Assembly (NCBI GenBank): GCA_018830925.1
Contig: JAHJRK010000076.1
Span: 1-11,930 of the forward strand
DNA length: 11,930 bases
Direction of reading: 5' to 3'
From: Pseudomonadota bacterium
GTDB lineage: Bacteria; Desulfobacterota; Desulfobacteria; Desulfobacterales; RPRI01
Below the pieces are notes generated by a model. It made no database searches. It was not told the origin of the DNA and saw nothing but the letters and a program-made list of their open reading frames with translations. The position numbers and the translations under genes were made by a program. Below are positions 1 to 6,105 of this stretch, piece by piece (within the stretch, counting starts at the first letter, position 1; each line of letters starts with the position of its first letter).

Positions 1-63
1 ATCTCCATAAGCCTCTTCAAATCGCATCTTCCGAATCTCCTGCAACAACTCTGTCCGTCTCAT
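1..63 (-). CDS. Transposase N-terminus (ISNCY-like), cut by window edge
   Basis: The minus strand encodes 21 codons from an ATG whose complement is at 61-63, running off the left edge. The peptide begins MRRTELLQEIRKMRFEEAYG. From memory this matches the start of helix-turn-helix transposases annotated as ISNCY family in deltaproteobacteria. A strong Shine-Dalgarno (GGAGGTGACAG on the minus strand, complement of 64-74) precedes the start. No catalytic residues are visible, so the family call rests on the N-terminus alone. Whether the element is intact outside the window cannot be seen. It points away from exbB and is probably unrelated in function to the uptake genes. Confidence 0.6.
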   Translation of the reverse strand, partial: MRRTELLQEIRKMRFEEAYGD

Positions 64-141
64 CTGTCACCTCCATCGGTGACCATATCAAACCGGACAG
101 ATCGTGTGCTATAAACCCGGACAGTTTACGTGCTTCTGACA
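1..141 (-). mobile_element. Insertion sequence end with paired CCGGACAG repeats
   Basis: Upstream of the transposase start the octamer CCGGACAG occurs twice in the same orientation, at 93-100 and 117-124, starting 24 bases apart. The second copy is followed by GTTTACGTGCTTCTGACA, ending at 141. On the minus strand this gives a terminus starting TGTCAGAAGCACG and carrying two CTGTCCGG words. Repeated words between an IS tip and its transposase are typical of transposase-binding sites. The exact outer boundary, somewhere about 124-141, is inferred, because the other terminus and any target duplication lie outside the window. Confidence 0.5.
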
Positions 142-156
142 TGTTGGATTTTTTTC

Positions 157-185
157 TTGACATCCTCGGGGAAAATGTGTCAAAT
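157..185 (+). promoter_or_regulatory. Candidate sigma-70 promoter for exbB-exbD-tonB
   Basis: A perfect -35 box TTGACA (157-162) is followed after 17 bases by TCAAAT (180-185), which matches the -10 consensus at 4 of 6 positions. It lies just outside the IS end and upstream of the hairpin at 263-318, so a transcript from here would contain that hairpin before reaching exbB. It is a pattern match only. Confidence 0.35.
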
Positions 186-200
186 ACAATTTCTTAACTG

Positions 201-216
201 AAGGGAAGAATCCCTT
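201..216 (+). repeat. Short perfect inverted repeat AAGGGA/TCCCTT in exbB leader
   Basis: AAGGGA (201-206) and TCCCTT (211-216) flank a four-base AGAA loop between the candidate promoter and the terminator-like hairpin. It could be a small RNA hairpin or an operator half-site pair. The stem is short and nothing else identifies it. Confidence 0.3.
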
Positions 217-262
217 AACGTTTCAAGTTTCATCAATAATCGGAAAAAATCAGAAAACGATT

Positions 263-318
263 AACGCCATGAAGGTGTAAAGACCCAAAACATCGGTCTT
301 CTTCATGGCGTTTTTTAT
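263..318 (+). terminator. Terminator-like leader hairpin before exbB
   Basis: A perfect 12-bp stem pairs AACGCCATGAAG (263-274) with CTTCATGGCGTT (301-312). Inside it a 6-bp stem pairs AAGACC (280-285) with GGTCTT (295-300), with a 5-base bulge on the left only. The right arm runs directly into TTTTATTTT. This has the form of a Rho-independent terminator. It ends about 25 bases before the exbB ATG, which leaves almost no room for a promoter between them. A leader attenuator is therefore at least as likely as the end of an upstream transcript. Confidence 0.65.
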
Positions 319-342
319 TTTGGTGAGATAGGAAAAAAAAGA

Positions 343-777
343 ATGGAATGGCTTAAAGATGCGGTTGATTACGGAATCATTGCCTTTCTGGGTCTTATGA
401 GCATTGTGGCTGTTGCTGTGGCGATTGAAAGGTATCTTGTTTATAACCATATACGGATAGAGGATTTTCCCGATAAAAAGGCTTTGGAACTTGAAATTAC
501 AAAGAAAATTCATATCATCGCCACCATAGGAAGCAATGCGCCGTATATCGGATTGCTGGGTACTGTTCTCGGAATTATGCTCACCTTTTATACAATGGGG
601 AAAGAGGGTTTTATGGATACGGGCAAAATCATGGTGGGACTCAGCCTTGCGTTGAAAGCAACCGCTGTTGGACTCCTTGTCGCCATCCCATCAATCGTTC
701 TGTATAATTTTCTTCTGAGAAAGGCAAAGGTCCTTATGATGCAATGGGAGATTCGGCATGGAAGAGAAAGAGTTTGA
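343..777 (+). CDS. exbB: ExbB/TolQ-family proton-channel protein (short form)
   Basis: This is an inner-membrane component of the TonB energising complex, which passes proton-motive force to outer-membrane receptors. The protein has 144 residues, much shorter than E. coli ExbB (about 244), and resembles the minimal ExbB forms of some other bacteria. Three hydrophobic segments lie at about 12-34, 58-84 and 98-125. The MotA/TolQ/ExbB core is clear: GLLGTVLGI at 70-78 and ALKATAVGLLVAIP at 103-116. T74 and T107 occupy the places of the channel threonines T148 and T181 of E. coli ExbB. The start is the ATG followed by WLKDAV, with a purine-rich AGGAAAAAAAAG stretch upstream. Its last 20 bases overlap exbD, implying translational coupling. 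TolQ is less likely because an ExbD and a TonB follow. Confidence 0.9.
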   Translation: MEWLKDAVDYGIIAFLGLMSIVAVAVAIERYLVYNHIRIEDFPDKKALELEITKKIHIIATIGSNAPYIGLLGTVLGIMLTFYTMGKEGFMDTGKIMVGLSLALKATAVGLLVAIPSIVLYNFLLRKAKVLMMQWEIRHGRERV

Positions 778-1138
778 TTACATAAACGTTATTCCCCTTG
801 TTGACGTTATGCTGGTGCTTCTCACCATCGTGCTTACCACATCAACATTTATTGCTTCGGGCGGAATACCTATTGAACTTCCAAAAGCATCGAAAAACTA
901 CGAGGAAACATCAAAGGCACAGACCATCGGGATAGAAAAAAACGGCGGTATTTATCTGAACTCGATGCCTGTATCTCTTGACACGCTTAAGGATTCCATT
1001 ACGACGATCAGCAGGGAAACACCGATACTCATCAGAGCAGACAAAGATATCAGCGTTCAGGCATTTGTGGATGTCCTTGATATTGTCAAGACCCTCGGTT
1101 TCAGGAAAGTGAGTTTGCAGACGCAGGAGAGAAAATGA
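758..1138 (+). CDS. exbD: ExbD/TolR-family biopolymer transport protein
   Basis: This is the partner of ExbB in the TonB motor: one transmembrane helix and a small periplasmic domain. The 126-residue protein has a short cytoplasmic N-terminus, then INVIPLVDVMLVLLTIVL at 9-26. This contains D16, the counterpart of the essential membrane aspartate D25 of E. coli ExbD. The periplasmic part has the usual ExbD ending, with PILIRADKDISVQAFVDVLD followed by a short strand-helix unit. The start overlaps the 3' end of exbB by 20 bases and the stop overlaps the tonB start (ATGA), so the three subunits are made from one message. Its place between exbB and tonB argues for ExbD rather than TolR. Confidence 0.9.
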   Translation: MEEKEFDYINVIPLVDVMLVLLTIVLTTSTFIASGGIPIELPKASKNYEETSKAQTIGIEKNGGIYLNSMPVSLDTLKDSITTISRETPILIRADKDISVQAFVDVLDIVKTLGFRKVSLQTQERK

Positions 1139-1989
1139 ACTATCAGTCCAAAGGTTTGCAGTTTTCATTACTGATTCATGCAGCGATATTCATACTGATT
1201 ACCTGTACGAGTATTTCTGAATCCCGGTTAAGCCCGCCTGTTGTCATTGATTTCAGCATTATCAAAGAGTTGAAGGAAGAGAGCGTGGGAGATTCTGAGC
1301 CTTCGTCTCTTCCAGATATAAAGATGGGAGATATATCGAAAGAAGAAAAAAAAATGCTTGTCCGGGCAGATAACAGTAAGAAACACAGAAAAACTCTGAA
1401 AGAAATTTTCCGTGAGGACAATAAAGAATCTCCCCCTGTGCAGCAGAAAAATGAAGATGTTAAAGAACAGTCCGCGTCTCCGGCATCGGATGCCGCTCCC
1501 CCGCAACCTTCGGATATTGCGAGCAGTCTGCCCGGTTCGTCTTTTTCGGAATATTCTCCTGTTGCTGCTCCTGCCCCAGCAGGTTCGGGCGGGATGTCTT
1601 CGGATTCGGAAGGCGGTACCGGCGAAACGTCTGCCGGATACTCGAAATCGGGTTCCGGGGCTTCTGGTTCCGGCGGAGGGGTTTCAGATAATCTGGCATT
1701 TGGAAGTGCTGCGGGTCCCAAATATCGTCATAAGGAACTGCCCGTTTATCCACACAGGGCAAGAAGACTGGGAATGGAGGGAAAAGTTCTCCTGAGACTG
1801 ACCATTAATGAAAAAGGTACTCTTGTGAATGTCGAGGTGATTGAGGATTCGGGATACGGTTTAGCGGATGCAGCAATTGAAGCGGTAAGAAAATCAACAT
1901 TTATCCCGGCAACAATGAACGGCAAACCGATAAAGGCAAGAGCGCTGCTGCCTGTAAAATTTACACTCAGGGATGAGTTCCGGAGTTAA
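1135..1989 (+). CDS. tonB: TonB energy-transducing protein
   Basis: TonB links the ExbB/ExbD motor to TonB boxes of outer-membrane receptors. The 284-residue protein has an N-terminal membrane anchor (about 9-24). A long periplasmic linker follows (about 30-190), with charged residues first and then a Ser/Gly/Pro/Ala-rich part. The C-terminal TonB domain spans about 200-282. It shows the family pattern YPHRARRLGMEGKVLLRLTI and a GYGLADAAIEAVRKSTFIPA segment followed by a PVKFTL strand. The linker is dominated by Ser-Gly runs rather than the Pro-Glu/Pro-Lys repeats of enterobacterial TonB. The start overlaps the exbD stop by four bases. A receptor lies 1.4 kb downstream, so this is probably a dedicated system. 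Confidence 0.9.
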   Translation: MNYQSKGLQFSLLIHAAIFILITCTSISESRLSPPVVIDFSIIKELKEESVGDSEPSSLPDIKMGDISKEEKKMLVRADNSKKHRKTLKEIFREDNKESPPVQQKNEDVKEQSASPASDAAPPQPSDIASSLPGSSFSEYSPVAAPAPAGSGGMSSDSEGGTGETSAGYSKSGSGASGSGGGVSDNLAFGSAAGPKYRHKELPVYPHRARRLGMEGKVLLRLTINEKGTLVNVEVIEDSGYGLADAAIEAVRKSTFIPATMNGKPIKARALLPVKFTLRDEFRS

Positions 1990-2035
1990 AAACTGAAAGT
2001 TTTGTACGGAGTGCCAAAATTTCATTTTGACACTC
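1989..2035 (+). repeat. Hairpins just after tonB
   Basis: A weak AT-rich hairpin overlaps the tonB stop: AAAACT at 1989-1994 and AGTTTT at 1998-2003. A stronger one follows, pairing GAGTGCCAAAAT (2009-2020) with ATTTTGACACTC (2024-2035) around a TTC loop, with one C-A mismatch in 12 pairs. Neither is followed by a T run. The second looks like a dispersed intergenic palindrome or a 3'-end stabilising hairpin. Confidence 0.45.
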
Positions 2036-2066
2036 TGCGACCAGAATCCGGAAGAGATAATGGCTC

Positions 2067-2094
2067 GGTAAAATCGACACGAAGTCGTTTTACC
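2067..2094 (+). repeat. Intergenic palindrome GGTAAAA..TTTTACC
   Basis: GGTAAAATCGAC (2067-2078) pairs with GTCGTTTTACC (2084-2094) around an ACGAA loop, with a single bulged T. There is no T tract and no coding frame. It is the second strong palindrome in the tonB-fmdE spacer. A dispersed repeat unit is a reasonable guess that cannot be tested within this window. Confidence 0.4.
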
Positions 2095-2144
2095 AATTCA
2101 TCTGAATTCATCATCAGAACAATCATAAACCGATAAATCAAACG

Positions 2145-2207
2145 AAGCCAGGAAGACTTCACCGATACACGGAGTATCTCTGAATTTTCCTGGCTTTTGT
2201 TTTTTTA
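2145..2207 (+). terminator. Terminator-like hairpin between tonB and the FmdE operon
   Basis: A perfect 10-bp outer stem pairs AAGCCAGGAA (2145-2154) with TTCCTGGCTT (2187-2196), followed by TTGTTTTTTTA. Two inner stems are nested inside it: TTCA/TGAA (2158-2161 with 2181-2184) and GATAC/GTATC (2164-2168 with 2174-2178). It could end the exbBD-tonB message. It also sits only 38 bases before the next start codon and shares the word CCANGAAG with the leader hairpins before exbB and the porin gene, so a role in the downstream leader is possible. Confidence 0.65.
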
Positions 2208-2244
2208 ATATAATCAGATTGTTAATTGAAAAGAGGAAGAAAAC

Positions 2245-3363
2245 ATGCGGAAGTCTTTTTTAGGAATTATGGTGTTGGTGATTACAGCCGTATTGCTTTC
2301 AGGCTTTTGTTTGAATTCAGTAGTATTGGCGAAAGATATGCAGAAAGCCGAATATGAGTATTGGAACAGTGCGGGCAGACGAGCTGGAAATCAGGCATTT
2401 GAACTGATGAAACAAAACGGTGTTTCGCCTCAGAAAGAGAATCTGATTGTGTTGACCAATGCCGGGTATGCTGAAATCGGAAACAGTTCTACAATGGGTT
2501 TTATTTACGGACTCTCAAATGTAACAGGCTGCAAACGCGGGAACAACACGCTTGAGGAAATTCATGCGCGTTATGATGCGCCCCTGTGGTGCGCTGTTTA
2601 TGACAAAGTTTCAGGATATTGTGCTTATCTTCAATTGAAATCCTCAAAAATTTCAGGAGATATTCAAAAAGCACCTGTTTCTGAAATCTTCGGTATCACA
2701 ACAGTCGAAAGAATCAATGCCGACTATTTGTATGCCAATGCCGAAACATACAACAAAAAATTCGGTGAAAAAATCTTCGGCGGAAATGAATTTCGGGTTG
2801 TTACAATTGCCAATGCTGTGGCAAAAGGCGTTCCTGCTTATGCGGTAAGAGCGTTTGAATATCATGATCACTACTGCCCAGGCGTTACTTCCGGAATCAT
2901 GATGGTCAATTATCTCAAAAAGAATTTTTCTCCGATGCCTGACGGCAGTTATTTTGTGCAGAGCGTTCAGCCCTGGTGCAAAGAAGACGCCCTGATGACG
3001 TTGTTGAATGCAACGCCCGGAAAAGGCGGATACTCGGCGCTGTATTCAACCGAAGCAGACCGTGCAACATGGAAACCTGAAGCAAAAGATTCGTCAACCA
3101 TAGTTTATCGTAAAGATAAAAACACAAAAAAATGGGACGGTGTTGTGCTGGGCTTCAAATGGACAGACGCCGGATGCAAGGATTTCGGAAAAGTAAGCAT
3201 TATGACCAAACTGTGCCAGGATTTGCGGTATCTGAAGAAACTGGATCAGCCGGAAGATTTTGTCAAAGAAATCAAAAGATTCGAACTCCCGGCAGGACAG
3301 ACGCCGAAAGACCGGGCGCGTCCTGGCGTTGATCCGATGAAATTACTGGGGCTGGCCGAATAA
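2245..3363 (+). CDS. Secreted two-domain FmdE-like protein
   Basis: The 372-residue protein belongs to the FmdE family, named after a formylmethanofuran dehydrogenase operon protein of unclear biochemical role. It has an N-terminal signal peptide (hydrophobic 6-28, likely cleavage after V-L-A29), placing it in the periplasm. The C-terminal half carries the family signature HDHYCPGVTSG (207-217, Cys211) and QPWCKEDALMTLLNATPGKGG (242-262, Cys245). The N-terminal half (about 40-130) repeats the same pattern in weaker form: GRRAGNQAFELMKQNG aligns with the helix after CPG, and LSNVTGCKRGN with LNATPGKGG. It lacks the HxHxCPG residues. The start has AGAGGAAG upstream. It is first in the operon, 15 bases before the receptor gene. 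A periplasmic metal- or cofactor-handling role is inference; no reaction can be assigned. Confidence 0.8.
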   Translation: MRKSFLGIMVLVITAVLLSGFCLNSVVLAKDMQKAEYEYWNSAGRRAGNQAFELMKQNGVSPQKENLIVLTNAGYAEIGNSSTMGFIYGLSNVTGCKRGNNTLEEIHARYDAPLWCAVYDKVSGYCAYLQLKSSKISGDIQKAPVSEIFGITTVERINADYLYANAETYNKKFGEKIFGGNEFRVVTIANAVAKGVPAYAVRAFEYHDHYCPGVTSGIMMVNYLKKNFSPMPDGSYFVQSVQPWCKEDALMTLLNATPGKGGYSALYSTEADRATWKPEAKDSSTIVYRKDKNTKKWDGVVLGFKWTDAGCKDFGKVSIMTKLCQDLRYLKKLDQPEDFVKEIKRFELPAGQTPKDRARPGVDPMKLLGLAE

Positions 3364-3378
3364 TAAGGGAGGAACAAG

Positions 3379-5478
3379 ATGAAAAAAATATCTGTTTTGG
3401 CAATGTTCCTGGTGATTCTGACAGTTTGCACAGCTCTATCTGAGGAAAAAACCGAATCTGACAAACCCGTTGTCATGGAAGGCATAGAGGTCACAGGTAC
3501 GCGGGTTGAACTGAGTCCGTTGAAAACCGAAGTATTCATAGAAGATTACAGCATGGCGGGGCAGCCGACCAATGTGATGGATATTCTGAAAGACCGGGCT
3601 TCGATTGATTTTCGGGGACAAAGCGATCTGGTGCCGCAGGATGATGTGATTCAGATGAGAGGATTCGATACCCGTCAGTTTCTGACAGCGGTGGACGGTC
3701 TGGTTATTCAGAAAACCGGCGGATTCTGGGGCGATCACAACGTAGATTTCGGCGTTATCCCGTATTCTATTGTCGAAAGCATCGAGATTATTTCAGGTCC
3801 CCATTCCGTGCTGTATGACGGCAAAAGTATCGGTGGGGTGATCAATTTCAAAACCAAACTGCCCAAATACTATGAAACGCCGTCATTTGACGGTGAAATT
3901 TCAGGCAGTCTGCGCTCTTACAATACTAATAATCAAACGGTTCAGGGTGATGGCGGCAATAAAAATCTCAGCATGGGATTTTCTTATGAACGATATCATA
4001 CCGACGGCTATCTGAGAAACAACGCAGCCGATATTGATACGATGGTCGGCAGGCTGGCGTACAAACTCCCTTCCGGCGGCTATATGCGTCTGACAGGGAC
4101 TTACAACGACATTGAGCGTGAAATTCCTTCTGCCAACGATCCTGCCAGAAAGGACTATGACAGCAGCTATCCCGTCGTCAAAACCGCCGATGCGGAAGCC
4201 CGGTGGCAGAATCCCAATGATCACTGCCGCAGAGATTACGGCGGAAACACCATGCGCTTCGATTTTCAGCAGCCTTCGGATTTCGGCAAATTCTCTGTGG
4301 GAGCGTATTATACGGATGAAGAGCAAGAATATCACCGGAACGGTTTTGATTACAGCGGATATGACACCAATTATGTGTCTTACGGCGGGGTTTTGAAACA
4401 TGAAATCGAATTATTAGAAAAACATCGGATCACCACAGGTTTTGATACGGTGCAGCTCTATACGAAATATACTCAGGAGGTTGTGGAGACTTATGCCGGG
4501 TTTATTCAGGATCGGTGGACGATTATTCCCCGTCTCACACTGACCGCAGGGCTCAGGTATGAAGATATAGCAATATGGTGGAACAACTGGTGGGATCCGT
4601 CCGCAAAATACCCCAACGGCGCGTACAAAGACCCCGCACATCCCGAAAAGCAAGTCGAACGCGATTATCATCAGTTGGTTCCCAAGTCGCTGCTGACCTA
4701 TCAGTTGGATGATCTGGCTCAGTCGCTGAGAGATACGTCTGTTTCATTGGGAGTCAGCAAAATCTGGACGCCCAGAAGTTATTGCGAGGTGTGCAGTTGG
4801 GGATCGGGCGTTGAAATGGATCCCGCAGAGGGTGTAGGCTATGATCTCATTTTGTCAAGAAGGCTGTGGAAGGATATTTTTCTGAATGTGGATTTTTCCC
4901 GCTATGATTTCAGCGACTATCCGATTTGGGCAAATGCGGCAACCGATTATTTCAAGAAATCCCTCTGGGGACGGCGGATGATATCGCTGGAAGATGTCGA
5001 AAAAGACGGCATAGACATAGAAATCAACGGACATTTGCTGAAAAATCTCGGATTTTATGTAAGCTATTCTTTCAACGAGTGGAAATACAAAGGACCTCAC
5101 AACGGGGGGCCCGAAGAGTGGGCGGATCAGGATTTGAGCGACCGCGCCAAGCACCGCCTGAATGCGGGTCTTCGGTATCGTTTGTTTGAAAAAACGCTAC
5201 TGTTGCTGGATTACAAATATCAGTCCAAGCAGGTTCAGCAGTTGACGGAGATGGTCAATGACGACCCCAGCGATCTGTTTATCAAAGAAGTGTCATTAGA
5301 CAGCTTTGATGTATTTGATTTTGCTGTGGAACAGGTATTGTTCACCGAATGGAACAAACTTAAAAAAGGAACTCTGAAGCTGTATGTCAACAATGTGCTT
5401 GACGAAGAATATTCCAACAGCCGGGGCTATCTGATGACGGACCGAACTTTCGGGGCTGCATTGAGTTTCAAATTTTAA
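3379..5478 (+). CDS. TonB-dependent outer-membrane receptor
   Basis: The 699-residue protein has a signal peptide (about 1-21), then a TonB-box-like segment EGIEVTGTR (34-42). The plug domain (about 45-163) contains IQMRGFDTRQF (91-101) and IEIISGPHSVLYDG (135-148) followed by IGGVINFKTK. A 22-strand-type barrel fills the rest and ends in NNVLDEEYSNSRG and a final FGAALSFKF, the usual terminal-Phe insertion signal. Length is typical of siderophore/cobalamin receptors. One predicted loop has a CEVC motif (469-472) next to aromatic residues, and another has Cys283; barrel cysteines are uncommon. An AGGGAGGAAC ribosome site precedes the ATG. The full ABC importer downstream suggests one cargo pathway; the ligand is not identifiable from sequence. 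Confidence 0.9.
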   Translation: MKKISVLAMFLVILTVCTALSEEKTESDKPVVMEGIEVTGTRVELSPLKTEVFIEDYSMAGQPTNVMDILKDRASIDFRGQSDLVPQDDVIQMRGFDTRQFLTAVDGLVIQKTGGFWGDHNVDFGVIPYSIVESIEIISGPHSVLYDGKSIGGVINFKTKLPKYYETPSFDGEISGSLRSYNTNNQTVQGDGGNKNLSMGFSYERYHTDGYLRNNAADIDTMVGRLAYKLPSGGYMRLTGTYNDIEREIPSANDPARKDYDSSYPVVKTADAEARWQNPNDHCRRDYGGNTMRFDFQQPSDFGKFSVGAYYTDEEQEYHRNGFDYSGYDTNYVSYGGVLKHEIELLEKHRITTGFDTVQLYTKYTQEVVETYAGFIQDRWTIIPRLTLTAGLRYEDIAIWWNNWWDPSAKYPNGAYKDPAHPEKQVERDYHQLVPKSLLTYQLDDLAQSLRDTSVSLGVSKIWTPRSYCEVCSWGSGVEMDPAEGVGYDLILSRRLWKDIFLNVDFSRYDFSDYPIWANAATDYFKKSLWGRRMISLEDVEKDGIDIEINGHLLKNLGFYVSYSFNEWKYKGPHNGGPEEWADQDLSDRAKHRLNAGLRYRLFEKTLLLLDYKYQSKQVQQLTEMVNDDPSDLFIKEVSLDSFDVFDFAVEQVLFTEWNKLKKGTLKLYVNNVLDEEYSNSRGYLMTDRTFGAALSFKF

Positions 5479-5482
5479 AGGA

Positions 5483-5512
5483 GCGTTCCCCCGCATCCTG
5501 ATGCGGGTACGC
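5483..5512 (+). promoter_or_regulatory. Intra-operon GC-rich hairpin between receptor and trmO
   Basis: An 8-bp perfect stem CCCGCATC (5490-5497) / GATGCGGG (5500-5507) is extended by GCGT (5483-5486) / ACGC (5509-5512). It begins five bases after the receptor stop and has no T tract, so it is not a normal terminator. Possible roles are 3'-end protection of the receptor message, an RNA-processing site that sets differential expression, or a small extragenic palindrome. Confidence 0.5.
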
Positions 5513-5560
5513 ACAGATGAAAATTCAAAAAAGATAGGGTTTACATGGGAGAAAATCATA

Positions 5561-6091
5561 ATGACTGAAATTGTTTTAAAACCTGTCGGAATCATCAGAA
5601 GCGAAATCAAAGAGCCGGCGCTGCGATCTGACAAAGATGGCATCACCCTTAAAGAAAAGCTCAAAAATGTCAGAGCAGAGCGGGATAAAATCAGAACTAT
5701 GACATCTGAAATTATCATTGACCCTTCTTTGGCAGAACTTTTGGATGACATTGACGGACATTCTCACCTGATGGTTCTGTATTGGGCGCACAAAGTTCCG
5801 GCTGAAAGCCGCAAATTGACCAAAGTTCATCCTATGGGATTGAAAGAGGTTCCCAAAAAAGGCATTTTTGCCACTTGCAGCCCGGCAAGACCAAATCCTG
5901 TTCTGGTAACGGTTGTGCGTTTATCGGAACGGAATAAAAACATTCTGAAAGTGCAGGGACTCGAAGCCATTGACGGAAGCCCTGTTATTGACATCAAGCC
6001 CTTTGTGCATGGCTATCACGGCGCGGAAAACCACAAATCGCCGGAATGGATGGAAAAAATACGCATGGAACTTGAGGAAGAAAGAGAATAA
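5561..6091 (+). CDS. trmO: TsaA/TrmO-like protein
   Basis: This is a TsaA-domain protein. E. coli TrmO of this family uses S-adenosylmethionine to N6-methylate t6A37 in tRNA-Thr. I start it at the ATG at 5561 (MTEIVLKPVGIIRS) because GGGAG lies about nine bases upstream; an in-frame ATG at 5501 lies inside a hairpin without a well-placed ribosome site. The result has 176 residues. Family features are PVGIIRSEI near the N-terminus, LDDIDGHSHLMVLYWAH, GIFATCSPARPNPVLVTVV and IDGSPVIDIKPFVHG. In the usual GIFATRSPxRPNP motif the Arg is replaced by Cys here. Its place in an import operon beside an FmdE gene suggests a role tied to the cargo or cofactor rather than tRNA housekeeping, but that is inference. 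Confidence 0.8.
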   Translation: MTEIVLKPVGIIRSEIKEPALRSDKDGITLKEKLKNVRAERDKIRTMTSEIIIDPSLAELLDDIDGHSHLMVLYWAHKVPAESRKLTKVHPMGLKEVPKKGIFATCSPARPNPVLVTVVRLSERNKNILKVQGLEAIDGSPVIDIKPFVHGYHGAENHKSPEWMEKIRMELEEERE

Positions 6092-6105
6092 ACAAGGAGA
6101 AAAAC

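Noticed and set aside
1176..1721. 181-codon minus-strand ORF opposite tonB
   Set aside because: It mirrors the Ser/Gly/Pro-rich TonB linker; its Pro/Glu/Ser composition is a complement artefact, and tonB is well supported.
2027..2061. TTGACA (2027-2032) with GATAAT (2056-2061) as promoter for the FmdE operon
   Set aside because: The spacing is 23 bases, too long for sigma-70, and the TTGACA is part of a hairpin arm.
2299..2313. Possible lipobox (LSGFC) in the secreted FmdE-like protein
   Set aside because: The residue before Cys22 is Phe, not a small residue, so lipoprotein processing is unlikely; a signal-peptidase I site after Ala29 fits better.
3901..4401. 166-codon minus-strand ORF opposite the TonB-dependent receptor
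   Set aside because: It is fully contained in a clear receptor gene and has no recognisable domain or upstream ribosome site.
5501..5560. 20-codon N-terminal extension of the TrmO-like frame
   Set aside because: The ATG at 5501 is buried in a hairpin with no ribosome site at proper spacing, and family similarity begins at the ATG at 5561.
5870..5877. GCCACTTG resembling a cobalamin-riboswitch B12 box
   Set aside because: It lies inside the TrmO coding region and is not accompanied by other riboswitch elements. I found no convincing B12 box in the leaders.
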